Positions 37,127-46,024 of a stretch of 64,000 bases of DNA are shown here, in pieces. Source of the DNA: Athripsodes cinereus (Eukaryota; Arthropoda; Insecta; Trichoptera; Leptoceridae); assembly GCA_947579605.1 (NCBI GenBank), contig OX388314.1, forward strand, positions 10,168,001 to 10,232,000. Direction: 5' to 3'. The position numbers and the translations under genes were made by a program. Positions within the stretch are counted from its first letter, which is position 1, and each line of letters starts with the position of its first letter. The notes beneath the pieces were generated by a model. That model was not told where the DNA came from. It did no database searches and worked only from the letters and a program-made list of their open reading frames with translations.

Positions 37127-37561
37127 TTTACGAAAATTTTATCAAATCAATCAAAAAGAATATACTGAGCTATTTTCAATTCACTTACATTAAGTTTATT
37201 AGAAAACTGTTCGATTTATTCAGTAAAATGTAAATATTGGTTTTATCACTAGAAACCAATAGTTGTGATAACTGAAAAATTCAATTCTAAGAAAAAGCTT
37301 TTTATTCAAGAATAAATTTTGGGTCTTATAACATACCAAAATTCATTTTCACTAAAAAGGTTAGCGTGGTTCTAGTTAATCTATTAATCAACTTTATAAT
37401 CAAGTACATAAAGTTGAAAATAAATCAATGCCCTCACTTTACACCATGAATATGGAATAATTATGAGAACTACAGATTTTTCAACACTATTTTTACGTTT
37501 ACTACATTGCTAGGCTAGAAAATCAGGATGCCGATATTGACAGATCATATATTCTTATACC

Positions 37562-37567
37562 TTTATT
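37562..37567 (-). terminator. Poly(A) signal of SIAH-like gene
   Basis: AATAAA on the - strand, about 160 nt past the TAA stop of exon 4. No better hexamer was seen nearer the stop. A short 3' UTR is inferred. Confidence 0.5.
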
Positions 37568-37727
37568 CAATTCAGTGTTTCTTGTCTCTTTAACTTTAAT
37601 CTCAAATACTTCCCATTCCTGTATAATATTCAGACTATATGTTGTAAGTAGGTATATTACTAGCATATAAATGTGAATACTAATTTCTTGAGACAGTGAG
37701 ACTTCTAACAATTTCATAACAATTGTA

Positions 37728-38298
37728 TTATGTCCCTCCAGTTTCATCTTCTTTAATGAGAGGTTCAATGTTTATTGTTAAATTAGCAACTTCCTCTGAA
37801 AATGCGAATTTTTCATAATCCTCCTTTTTAATCAAACACTTTTTAACTGCTTTGTGATCTCTGACAATCCACGAATCCACGTTCTTAAAGAAATTACTGT
37901 CGAATGTTGCGGTAGCGCAAAAACTTTTTTCAACGATAACCGATTTTTCGTGTACTTCAAATTTGAACGGTTTTCGAGAGATGCCCAAATGTAGTTTTAA
38001 ATTGAAAAATGACACTTTAATAGTGAACGTGTGATTGTATGCTAACAAATACAGTTTATATTTATTTCTTACTAATCTGTTACTATTCATTTTGGAAGAG
38101 AAATGTTGAATTTGTAGGTTGAACGGAACTTCGGTGAGTGTTGTTACTTTGTGGTAGGTGGTCATATGGCTACTAAGTTTGTCTATTGGAAAATACATTG
38201 AACATTTGGCTTCAATGTCGCAGGCAACTTGATTATGGGGACATGATGCTTCATGTTTGAGACGTGTTTCAGATGACAGAAACTCTGGGCAACCCAAT
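37728..38298 (-). CDS. SIAH-like E3 ubiquitin ligase, terminal exon 4
   Basis: This last coding exon encodes residues about 126-315 of the assembled 315-residue protein and ends in TAA at 37728-37730. The acceptor TTTTTCTTTCAG lies at 38299-38310, and the first base completes an Arg codon begun in exon 3. The join gives LPCRNWRLGCPEFL, the start of the SIAH-type zinc finger. Likely ligands are C122, C129, H141, C145 and then C152, C158, H170, H175, the C..C..H..C plus C..C..H..H arrangement of SIAH/Sina proteins. The rest of the exon (about residues 180-315) matches in length the beta-sandwich substrate-binding domain of SIAH, although its sequence is strongly diverged. SIAH proteins are dimeric RING E3 ligases that send bound substrates to the proteasome. 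Substrates cannot be predicted here. Insects, Lepidoptera especially, can carry expanded and divergent SIAH-like sets. Confidence 0.88.
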
Positions 38299-38816
38299 CT
38301 GAAAGAAAAAAAAGTAGATTATACTTAATTAATTCAAGAAATTTTTAATTTAAAAACCCCACAAACACATACTGAAACAATATTATGAATGATAGCGTTA
38401 TGTACATGAAAACAGCAGCCCACATTATAAACAACATGCTTTATTTGTTAATAGTACACATTATTATCTCCTTATTTTATAAAATGTTACCTATGGTAAG
38501 AATGTAATCAGCTGACTACCATCACAGGTTTTTAATTATGAATTTGACTGCTTTTTTTCGCTTTGATTTTCATCAGATTTTTGTTCATTAGCTTTATTTT
38601 CAGGCCTAAGAAAGAAAAGACTACAGTTATATGAGAATAAAAAATGTGCTTCTTATCTATAAAAAAATATGAAACGTGTAAAAGATACTTATTATAGATA
38701 ATCTATTACCAACATAAAAATGTATCTACATTTTTATAATCTGTTATAATTTCTTCTCGTGTCATTATATTTTGTATATTTTATTTTTACAAAGCTGAAA
38801 TGCTATTTGAGTACTG

Positions 38817-38930
38817 TTGGAAGGCCAATCGAGGACGGTGAAAATAGAAACAAAGCACGTGCAGGAACCAAGGAGTATATTTGCCAACATGGTCCTTCGA
38901 GCCGGATTTGAACCAGTACGTGCAGGAGCC

Positions 38931-38989
<59 letters not shown>

Positions 38990-39010
38990 CTTTTTTTTTT
39001 TTTTTTGCAG
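38817..39010 (-). repeat. Retroelement-like segment with 70-base T tract
   Basis: A T-run at 38938-39006, with a single C near 38990, adjoins GGTCCTTCGAGCCGGATTTG at 38892. On the - strand, GGTTCAAATCC resembles a Pol III B box. All reading frames across the run are poly-Lys or poly-Phe artefacts. The run length may be unreliable. Confidence 0.5.
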
Positions 39011-39500
39011 GAGCCTTGCCAACTGATATGAAAATTGTTACACAATACACAACAGTATTACAAGTGAAAATATATGCACCCAATTTAGCTATTTTATAAT
39101 AAGCATTTTTTATGTGATTTAACAGTACGATAAGATTAGTTACCTACGTACTTTGTATTTTGCAATTAGATTTCAAAATAAACTTTTAATTTCGTAATTC
39201 GATAGAATGATAAAAAATACATGTGATACCCCATTTGGTCGATTGTTATCGTCCAACAATAAGAAGAAATGGATTTGGTAAATTTTATACTTCGTATCTA
39301 TACGACTATCTATAGTGTGAATGGATAATCCTATTTGAAAACGTGTTATTTTATTATCCACCTATTATTTAAATTTGTGATTCTTATTGGAATCTGATGC
39401 TGTCCAACGACTGTGATTTCAATCAATAGTGTTTTTTGATAAAATAACACACTGAGAAAGAAAATTAAAAACAACGATTTGTACATATTTAGTGAATACA

Positions 39501-39597
39501 ATGTCGTGGCTGCGGAATATACGGCAATGGACTGGAATAACACGGATGGGAGAACTGGTCCGCACAGCACGATACAGAAGATGAAGAAGAAGAAGTG
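39501..39597 (+). pseudogene. LINE C-terminal fragment with (GAA)n tail
   Basis: Reads SWLRNIRQWTGITRMGELVR then TARYRR and a stop, followed by GAAGAAGAAGAAG. W.RN.R.W.G.....L.R.A..R is a common insect LINE C-terminus, also seen at 49357. Confidence 0.7.
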
Positions 39598-40861
39598 AAT
39601 ACAAAAAAATGTTACATTTATACATTGAAAGAACGTGTACACAGTCGGATATCTTAGGGGTCGATGACTCCTATTTACCCGCATTTGCAGACACTTTTTC
39701 TTTTCCTCACGGGCCGCTCGAAGAGCAGACCGACGTAAGCTGCCCCGTTGGAATATTGTACAAAAACGGTCAATTATCCCATAAGGGAAAAAAGAAAATT
39801 AAATACACATAGTATGCGTGTGATAGGGTCAACAAAATTATTCTTCAAACCAAGAATAAATTATAGATTAAACAAATATAATCAGTACATCAGGTACATA
39901 TTTAAAATTGATGCATATATCAGAGACAAAGTGCCCAGAAATATTGTGGGTTTCAAGGCAGTATAATGAAGTGAAGTGGAATCTTATTTCCATATCATAA
40001 GGCACGTCCCGATAATGGAACAAACACAGTAACGGAGACGGACCCAAAAGATGAGTGTGCCACGCAACAACCACCACGCGAAGCCAGATCAACTCCTAAA
40101 TACCCCTACGTCAACCGGAAGCAAACCACGCTCTAGCAAATATAGGAGTATGTATTGTGATATAAGATAAACTCTACCTCCCGACTCTCTTCCTACTGTA
40201 TAAAAAGCATAAATCATTAGATATTCTTTATAAACGTAGATTGATAGGTAACAAACTTGAGGCCAAAATTGCATGTATAAATTAGAAAATAATTCAAGAT
40301 TTCTGACATACGGCAGTGACAAAATTCTGTACATACATATTGATATGTACATATGTACAGAATATGTATGAATACGTATGACAGTTCTATGGTTTGTGTT
40401 AGGTGTGATGAAAATTAAATGTCGATTTCCAATTATAGCATAATAAAGGAGACTTTTAATGGATGAATGAGTGAATAGAGAATAATATCAGATATTACGA
40501 AACTATATATAAAATTATTATATTATAACCATAATACATAGATATTTCAAGATCATACTGGACACTCAGATTGTGTGGTTTGACGTCCAATATTCAATTA
40601 AATTTGAAGCTCTCGTGTGTGTAGGCAGACGTTCTCAAACATTAATTAACGATATTACATAGGTCTATAGATAATCCGCTGTAAGAAGGGAATTAGTTTA
40701 TATATACGGATTATCCCCATTAGAGAGTCTTACTCTTACATTTTTGAAAAATGATCGAAGTATACTAAGGATACAAAGAAGCATTTAATCCTATAAATTA
40801 GAGGTTCCCAACTTTTCATCGACCGATGCCCACTTTGTGAGATAACTCAACACTTAACTCT

Positions 40862-40876
40862 CCCCCCCCCCCCCCC
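40862..40876. repeat. 15-base C run
   Basis: A homopolymer of about 15 C in A+T-rich DNA. Its length is error-prone in most sequencing methods. Confidence 0.7.
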
Positions 40877-41904
40877 TGGGCGTATCATCTAAGGAGGCAG
40901 CAGTTCTTTTTAACGCCCCCTAATTTTATTTAAGCCACCCCTTTAAATTAAATGCTTATTTTAATAATTCTCAATTTTCGAAATTGAATGTTAGGGCAGC
41001 TATACGGAGTGTCCTTGGCAATATTCCACAAAGAAAAAAGACGTCTCTCACGATAAATTTTTATGTAGAATATTTCTTATTCTTTTTGTGGATACCCATT
41101 TTGACAAACTTAAAGCTGAAAATTGGATGATGGAAGATTCGAATATCTAAAATAACTTTTAATTTCTCAAATTTCACATGTATATTATTCTTATTAGCTA
41201 GCTACTAGTATTTACGAATATATGTTTTTATTTATTTAATTTTGTGAACCATGATGAATATGCTTTTTTAGAATATTTTAGTAAAAAGTTTTATGAATCC
41301 ACCACATCATTTGAAGTGTTTGTTTTCATTTCAATACCTTTATCACAATCAATATATAAATACAACTAAATATTTATAAAGAAATAAACTCAACAGTAAT
41401 AATCGTAATTGAAAATAGAAACTTTTCTTACAATTGCTAATACATGCCTACTGTTTTCAGATATAGAATTGAAAAATATCAGAACTGCAAACCTATTTAC
41501 CTGACTATTTGAACTTAGAAGCTTAAGAAAACATAAGATAAATTAATTTTAGTCTTTGCGAACATACAATATGAGACTCCTGTTTATAGTTATATTTTTT
41601 ATTTTATTTTATAGTTTGCGCAAACATACAGTTATTAAAATACATAGGTAATACAAATAGATAAAGAAGTTGGCACATAAACCAGCAAACCATCCACATA
41701 TTATTATTATTTAATAATTTGATATTTACAATAGAGTTTTAGAAACCGATTATACGAAAATATTGTGGTTAATTAACATTTACTAATATTGATTTATTGG
41801 AGAAATTTATAATTCAATGTTTACTACTGTTACAACACATTTTGAATTTACTGTCTAAATAGTGTTTTTTTATAAATTTATTATTAAAATTTGGTTTTTG
41901 TTTT

Positions 41905-42350
41905 AAAACCTTTGGGTTACATGGAAGAGATCGCACCTTTGCAATAAACTCGCCCTCTGTATATTGATTATATATATATGGACAATTTGTAAAGCGCCGT
42001 TTACTCATAACATGACCTCAAGGGCGCCGTATATCGTATCCATCACCCGAAACTCCCAGCAAAAAGGTGTGTCTTCAGTCCTCTTTTAAAACTCTCTCCA
42101 TTCACCTCCTCTCGCAGACACAGAGGCAGCTTGTTCCAACATCTGGGACCCGCAACACTAAACGCTCTATCTCCAAAGCCTGTTTTGCGAGATCGAGATG
42201 GCTCAATAAGTCTGCATTTTGCCTCACCCTGTGCTGAGCGAAGCATGAGCCGTCTTTTTGATTGTATCTAACTTAAATGTTTACCTTTTATGTAATTGTT
42301 TGTAATCAATGTATTTCTGCCACAACACAGCCCTATGGCTAGTGTAGTGA
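41905..42350 (+). repeat. GATAAACTC-family LINE end split by another LINE
   Basis: The 41905-41967 part (GGGTTACATGGAAGAGATCG, ending CTGTATATTGATT) continues at 42254 (TTGATTGTATCTAACTTAAA). The gap is filled by the - strand LINE 41968-42253, flanked by TTGATT on both sides. Confidence 0.7.
41968..42253 (-). pseudogene. CR1-like LINE C-terminus and 3' end, nested
   Basis: The protein tail at 42043-42246 reads RLIEPSRSRKTGFGDRAFSV, AGPRCWNKLPLCLREEVNGE and SFKRGLKTHLFAGSFG, then a stop. FG.RAFSVAGP..WN.LP and F...LKTHLF are classic CR1/jockey endings. The 3' UTR contains ACGGCGCCCTTGAGGTCATG. Confidence 0.8.
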
Positions 42351-42544
42351 AAAAAAATATTGGTTGTATTAAATATAACTAAGCATGTTATTATAAAAGT
42401 GTAAAGAGGATATTATTTGAATAAAGATTCTTATTAATTATAATTAATGTACAGTAAAGAATGAATAAATAAATATATATTAAATGAATTGAGAACTGAA
42501 GATTTTAAATGTCTTAAACGTGATGTTTAACAAATATCTGCCTC

Positions 42545-42740
42545 TTACACAATGCTCGGAAACTTACAGAAAAAAGTGGAGGACCTATTCTTTGTCGGAG
42601 ACTCGGGATAGTTTTGTATTTTATTGATTTCTTTTCTTACCATTGTTATTATGATTAATTTAATATTTACATGTTATATTTAAAATCATGTTCTATTGGC
42701 TGTCCCGCTTGTGGGATAACGCTTGATGGTATAGTTCTCG
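42545..42740 (+). repeat. Diverged TAG-tailed repeat
   Basis: GGCTGTCCCGCTTGTGGGAT and TTGATGGTATAGTTCTCGTA match the 3' end of the family. The 5' part is poorly kept. Confidence 0.5.
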
Positions 42741-43105
42741 TAGTATAGTATTCTGAAGCATAATATATCTCTCTTGAGAGTATAAAAGACTTTCACAAAA
42801 CGCCCAAGTGATCAAGCTCATAGGCTGACCACTAGGGCCCGTTTTGTAAATGAAGGTAATCAATTCTACCTCAAAATCACAAATACAATAAAGACTTCTA
42901 ACATTGACCATAAAAAACGTTAATTCAAAACTAACGACGATATTATGAACTGACGATAATTATGTATGTTCATTTTTAATCAACTTCAATTTACATTTTA
43001 GGTACCTGCATAAATTGTTACCTACTTATAATAAAAATTATCTGTGCAATTTTCAAATGAGTCGAATAATATAGTTCTTCATTATTTATCGTGGGTATGT
43101 GTGCG

Positions 43106-43241
43106 TCCATCTTTCACGATACACCGTTCCTATATGACAACGACATCAGAGCGCAGAGAATGTCGTGGAAAGAGTTGACACAATTGGCGCAGAGACGCTC
43201 TAAATGGAGGAGGCTGGTTTTTGCCGGTTGAGGGCGATAAA
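43106..43241 (+). pseudogene. Fragment of the 32804 LINE family
   Basis: CGTCCATCTTTCACGATACA and CGCAGAGACGCTCTAAATGG match 33163-33270 closely. A 2-base insertion (TATATGACAACG against TATGACAACG) breaks the frame. It ends in GGGCGATAAAAAAATAATAA. Confidence 0.75.
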
Positions 43242-43279
43242 AAAATAATAATAAAAAAATATAATATGTATTATTTACA

Positions 43280-43375
43280 ATAATTTATTCGACACCGTTT
43301 AATGGAGCATCCATCTCAAGGGCGCGAGAAACTATCTCGGAAGAGCGAAGTCTTCAATTTGCTCCTGAACGTTAT
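43280..43375 (-). repeat. CR1-like LINE 3' end, diverged
   Basis: GACACCGTTTAATGGAGCAT and ATCTCAAGGGCGCGAGAAAC follow the pattern of 48245-48300. Confidence 0.5.
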
Positions 43376-43730
43376 TATTGATGGGTAGTTACAATAATAA
43401 AAAGACATCCATTACTAGATATTTTGACAATAATAAGATGATCAAAGGTAATAAAATGTTATAACAATGAAGGAACATTAGTAAATTATCTATAATAACG
43501 GTAAACGCTTATCGATTTGTAAATAGCCAGAACTATTTGTTTATTTATATCGGATATTGTTCAATTAAACTGAATTTTGATATCTAACATAAATGTTTGC
43601 GTATACATTTACCTACTTCAAATCAAATACAAATACTGACAAAACAATATATATATTATGATATTAGGAATATGAAAGAATTAAAAGTTGATATTTTCAA
43701 CCGACGGTACTTGGTGGAAATTCATGTTGA

Positions 43731-43929
43731 ATTAATTAAAATAAAACACTTATTAGTAGTATATCCACGGTGACTTTTTATTGGACGCGAGCCGGCTTTC
43801 AAGAGCTTCCGCTCTCATCATCAGGCTGGCGAAAAGTGATGATGAGAGCGGAAGCTCTTGAAAGCCGGCTCGCGTCCAATAAAAAGTCACCGTGGATATA
43901 CTACTAATAAGTGTTTTATTTTAATTAAT
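43731..43929. repeat. Perfect 93-bp foldback, 13-nt loop
   Basis: Arms 43731-43823 and 43837-43929 are exact reverse complements by base-by-base reading. The loop is GGCTGGCGAAAAG. The arm contains GGCTTTCAAGAGCTTCCGCT. It is the same family as 13900, where the second arm is mostly absent. Confidence 0.9.
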
Positions 43930-44284
43930 GAAAGAATTATCTTACATAATTAATATTTGACGAAAAGGTGAGTCTTACGTAATGGTAGAAAAAATATACA
44001 TATATTTATACTTCTTGCACATCATCAATTATGCAGCATCTGTATAATATTATTCTCTTCAATTGCGATAGCCGGTAAAATCATGGAAGTCCAAGTATAT
44101 TCACAACCTTCTCCTTGTGCTACAGAATAATTCTATTCAACTCCTCTCTAACTGAAGTGCGTATATTCGTCTTTAATTATCTTTATATGTACCTACATCA
44201 CGTTAAAACATCTCTTACGAATGGTATTCACAGTTGCTTAGTAAATGAACTCTGTCTATATAATATCTATTATTCTATTCTTAC

Positions 44285-44448
44285 CTCCAATTTCTACAAG
44301 GCAAGTTCAGCTCCCTCAGAATCCTCCTTAAGACAGCGCACGGCCTGGTTGGTAAAGGTCCTCTGCAGAATGGACAATGTGCCATTGTGTGCATGCAGCG
44401 TCCACACCATATTCCTCCACATCGCATGCATGAGTACATTGTCGTATT
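44285..44448 (-). CDS. SIAH-like E3 ligase, exon 3 (second half of RING)
   Basis: This 164-nt exon starts in phase 0 after GTTTGTACAG and ends in phase 2 before GTAAGA. It supplies residues 72-125, NTTMYSCMRCGGIWCGRC onward, then HCPFCRGPLPTRPC and the helix AVLRRILRELNLPC. CPFCRGPL is nearly the SIAH signature CPTCRGPL, which fixes the family. The metal ligands in this exon are C78, C81, C86, C89, C96 and C99. The His expected at the fourth ligand position of a C3HC4 RING is absent, and a Cys lies close by. The open frame continues upstream through the acceptor to a second possible acceptor near 44562, described separately. Confidence 0.92.
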
Positions 44449-44545
44449 CTGTACAAACAAATAAACTGAAATTATATTGCTTTGCAAACTGAGTGTGGAT
44501 GACATAGGCAATACCGTTAGTGAAATATTGAGAAAAAAAAGTGTT

Positions 44546-44582
44546 TTCCTGGACAAATTATCTGTTCAAAATAAAATGTTAA
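44546..44582 (-). repeat. Partial tandem duplicate of exon 2 acceptor and start
   Basis: This stretch resembles 45522-45558, the acceptor and first codons of exon 2. Both share TGTTCAAAAT on the + strand and, on the - strand, an AACAG acceptor followed by a CCAGGAA core. Splicing exon 1 to the AG at 44562-44563 would read D-NLSRKTLFFLNIS and stay open straight into exon 3, giving a form without C63 and C66. It may be an alternative exon or a relic. Confidence 0.55.
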
Positions 44583-45057
44583 TGTTATAATGTAATAAAC
44601 CAATATTTAATTTTATGTTATAATATATTGGAAGACATATGTGATGTACGCCTTTTGTACAAATTTATCTTGACAATAAACCGTTTTTTTTATTATTATC
44701 GAGAATTGTACAAAATGTACAAACATAAACAATATCTATGAGCCAAAGTCATGTTCATCTCATAACTTCATTGCATAATGTGTCTTGTACTAGATTCATT
44801 TTATGGTAGGTACTTTGATATTTTATAAATATATTTATTTTATTAAATGTACCTAATTAATTTGAGTGAGACTGAGTTTATCCTATTTTTTATGTTTGTT
44901 CTGCCCTAATGTGTAGGTATGTTTTGATAACAATACTGAATACCATTAACTCTTCTTGGCACACAGAGGACGACTTGCATATTTTTTACATGCAGTTAGT
45001 CTGTTGACTACCCCACTATAATAGTAGGCAACCATAATGCTATTTTTATATATATTT

Positions 45058-45170
45058 ATTTATTTATTTATTCATATAATAAACGGCTTTCGCCTTTTAC
45101 AATGTTAAATCATTCTATGACAATTTTTATACACCTTCAAAACTTACTCCAATCTCACATATTCTTAAGG
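45058..45170 (-). repeat. LINE 3' end, GGCGAAAGCCG family
   Basis: After (ATTT)n it reads AAACGGCTTTCGCCTTTTAC and TTTTTATACACCTTCAAAAC, the reverse complement of 26750-26860. Confidence 0.65.
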
Positions 45171-45403
45171 GACACAAACAGTTAACAACCTAACAAATAT
45201 TAACATTCACATTTCTCCATTAAACAAACCAATCAAGGTCCCGCAATTAAACGAAGCGAATGACGAACACGTTGCTAGTAAATAATAATAACACATACTT
45301 TACCCTACTCTAATCAATGCTATGAAAAATATTATCATAGCTTATATTAATGAAGTATATACGGTGTATTTAGATTTATACAACAAAAAATAATTATCAT
45401 TAC

Positions 45404-45537
45404 CTGTAAAGCACTCAAACAAATGCTGCATTCTGAGAACTTGGCCATGATAGCCGCACAGTTCTTACATTCACAATGCATTCTATCTTCCACTATATGC
45501 GGCAATGATTTTGTTGGTGTATTCCTGGACGAATCGT
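45404..45537 (-). CDS. SIAH-like E3 ligase, exon 2 (first half of RING)
   Basis: This 134-nt exon starts in phase 1 after TCATTTTGAACAG and ends in phase 0 before GTAATG. It encodes a split Asp and then residues 28-71, including EDRMHCECKNCAAIMAKF and SECSICLSALQ. C63 and C66 are the first two RING ligands. The upstream CECKNC cluster could bind a metal or be structural, but I cannot assign it. The exon joins cleanly to exon 1 and exon 3. The first 20 or so bases and the acceptor have a diverged copy at 44546-44582. Confidence 0.88.
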
Positions 45538-45945
45538 CTGTTCAAAATGAAATATTATATGTAAGTGCATTGATTAAATAAATCAGACTGTAATGGAAAA
45601 CAGAGGTGCTGTTAGCGACTGCATTATGTTTTGTAAATATTTAACGATAATAATTATTGTCGATTATTGATGTTGGTTCGTATACATAAATGATAAAAGT
45701 GTTATCTTCTAGCACTCGTAATAATTCACAATGCAACTGAGATATCACGCTCAGTGGAGTCCCCAAGAATGAATGGGTCTTCCGTTCTATTCTGTAAATT
45801 TTCGAGTAACCTATATAAAGCAGTTGATACCACGAATATGATATTTAACATCTTCAGTATTGGCGTAGAAAATAAAAAAGAACAAAAAAATTATTTCGCT
45901 AAATCTAATTTAATTCACATGAACAAACATTTGAAGCACACTCAC
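45538..45945 (-). other. Intron 1 of the SIAH-like gene
   Basis: 408 bp from GTGAGT to TTGAACAG. A decayed piece of the TAG-tailed repeat may be present near 45755-45870 (TCTGTAAATTTTCGAGTAAC resembles its 5' part). Nothing else seen. Confidence 0.7.
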
Positions 45946-46024
45946 CATAGTGATGAAAATACTCGTCTTCACCATCGGATGAAAAAAATGATTCGTTGCC
46001 GTCCCTGCTCTCAACCATTCCCAT
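45946..46024 (-). CDS. SIAH-like E3 ligase, exon 1 with probable start
   Basis: The proposed start ATG is at 46022-46024. A second in-frame ATG follows two codons later. The exon encodes MGMVESRDGNESFFSSDGED and EYFHHY, an acidic, serine-rich N-terminus, and ends in phase 1 before GTGAGT. Upstream of the ATG the frame stays open for five codons (RDAGS) to an AG preceded by a T-run, near 46040. That AG may be an acceptor, in which case the true start could lie in an unseen upstream exon. Typical SIAH proteins are about 280-320 aa, so the length assembled from this ATG is sensible without further exons. Confidence 0.72.

Larger units (their letters stand above)
19443..37561. other. Gene-free, repeat-rich interval
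   Basis: No host exon was recognised between the cyclase donor and the SIAH-like gene. The C1 catalytic-domain exons expected next were looked for by eye and not found, but short exons could be missed. The interval holds the repeats listed separately. The stretches 21650-22850, 24000-25550, 27200-27690, 27850-28750, 29350-30000, 31540-32700, 33800-34350 and 35130-36950 are A+T-rich with nothing I can name. Confidence 0.6.
38299..44284 (-). other. 6.0 kb intron 3 of the SIAH-like gene
   Basis: It runs from donor GTAAGA to acceptor CTTTCAG. It contains a 70-base T-rich tract (38938), a LINE end (39501), a C-run (40862), nested LINE ends (41905-42350), RTE-like fragments (43106) and the perfect 93-bp foldback (43731). 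The stretches 39600-40850 and 40900-41900 show nothing I can name. Confidence 0.8.
44449..45403 (-). other. Intron 2 of the SIAH-like gene
   Basis: 955 bp from GTAATG to GTTTGTACAG. It includes the duplicated acceptor region at 44546-44582, a LINE 3' end with (ATTT)n at 45058, and a fragment of the TAG-tailed repeat near 44955-45035. Confidence 0.8.

Noticed and set aside
38765..39099. Poly-Lys and poly-Phe reading frames on both strands
   Set aside because: They are produced by the homopolymer tract and by no real coding signal.
44115..44492. 125-codon + strand frame
   Set aside because: It is the antisense of SIAH-like exon 3 and flanks. The - strand has the RING motif and splice sites.
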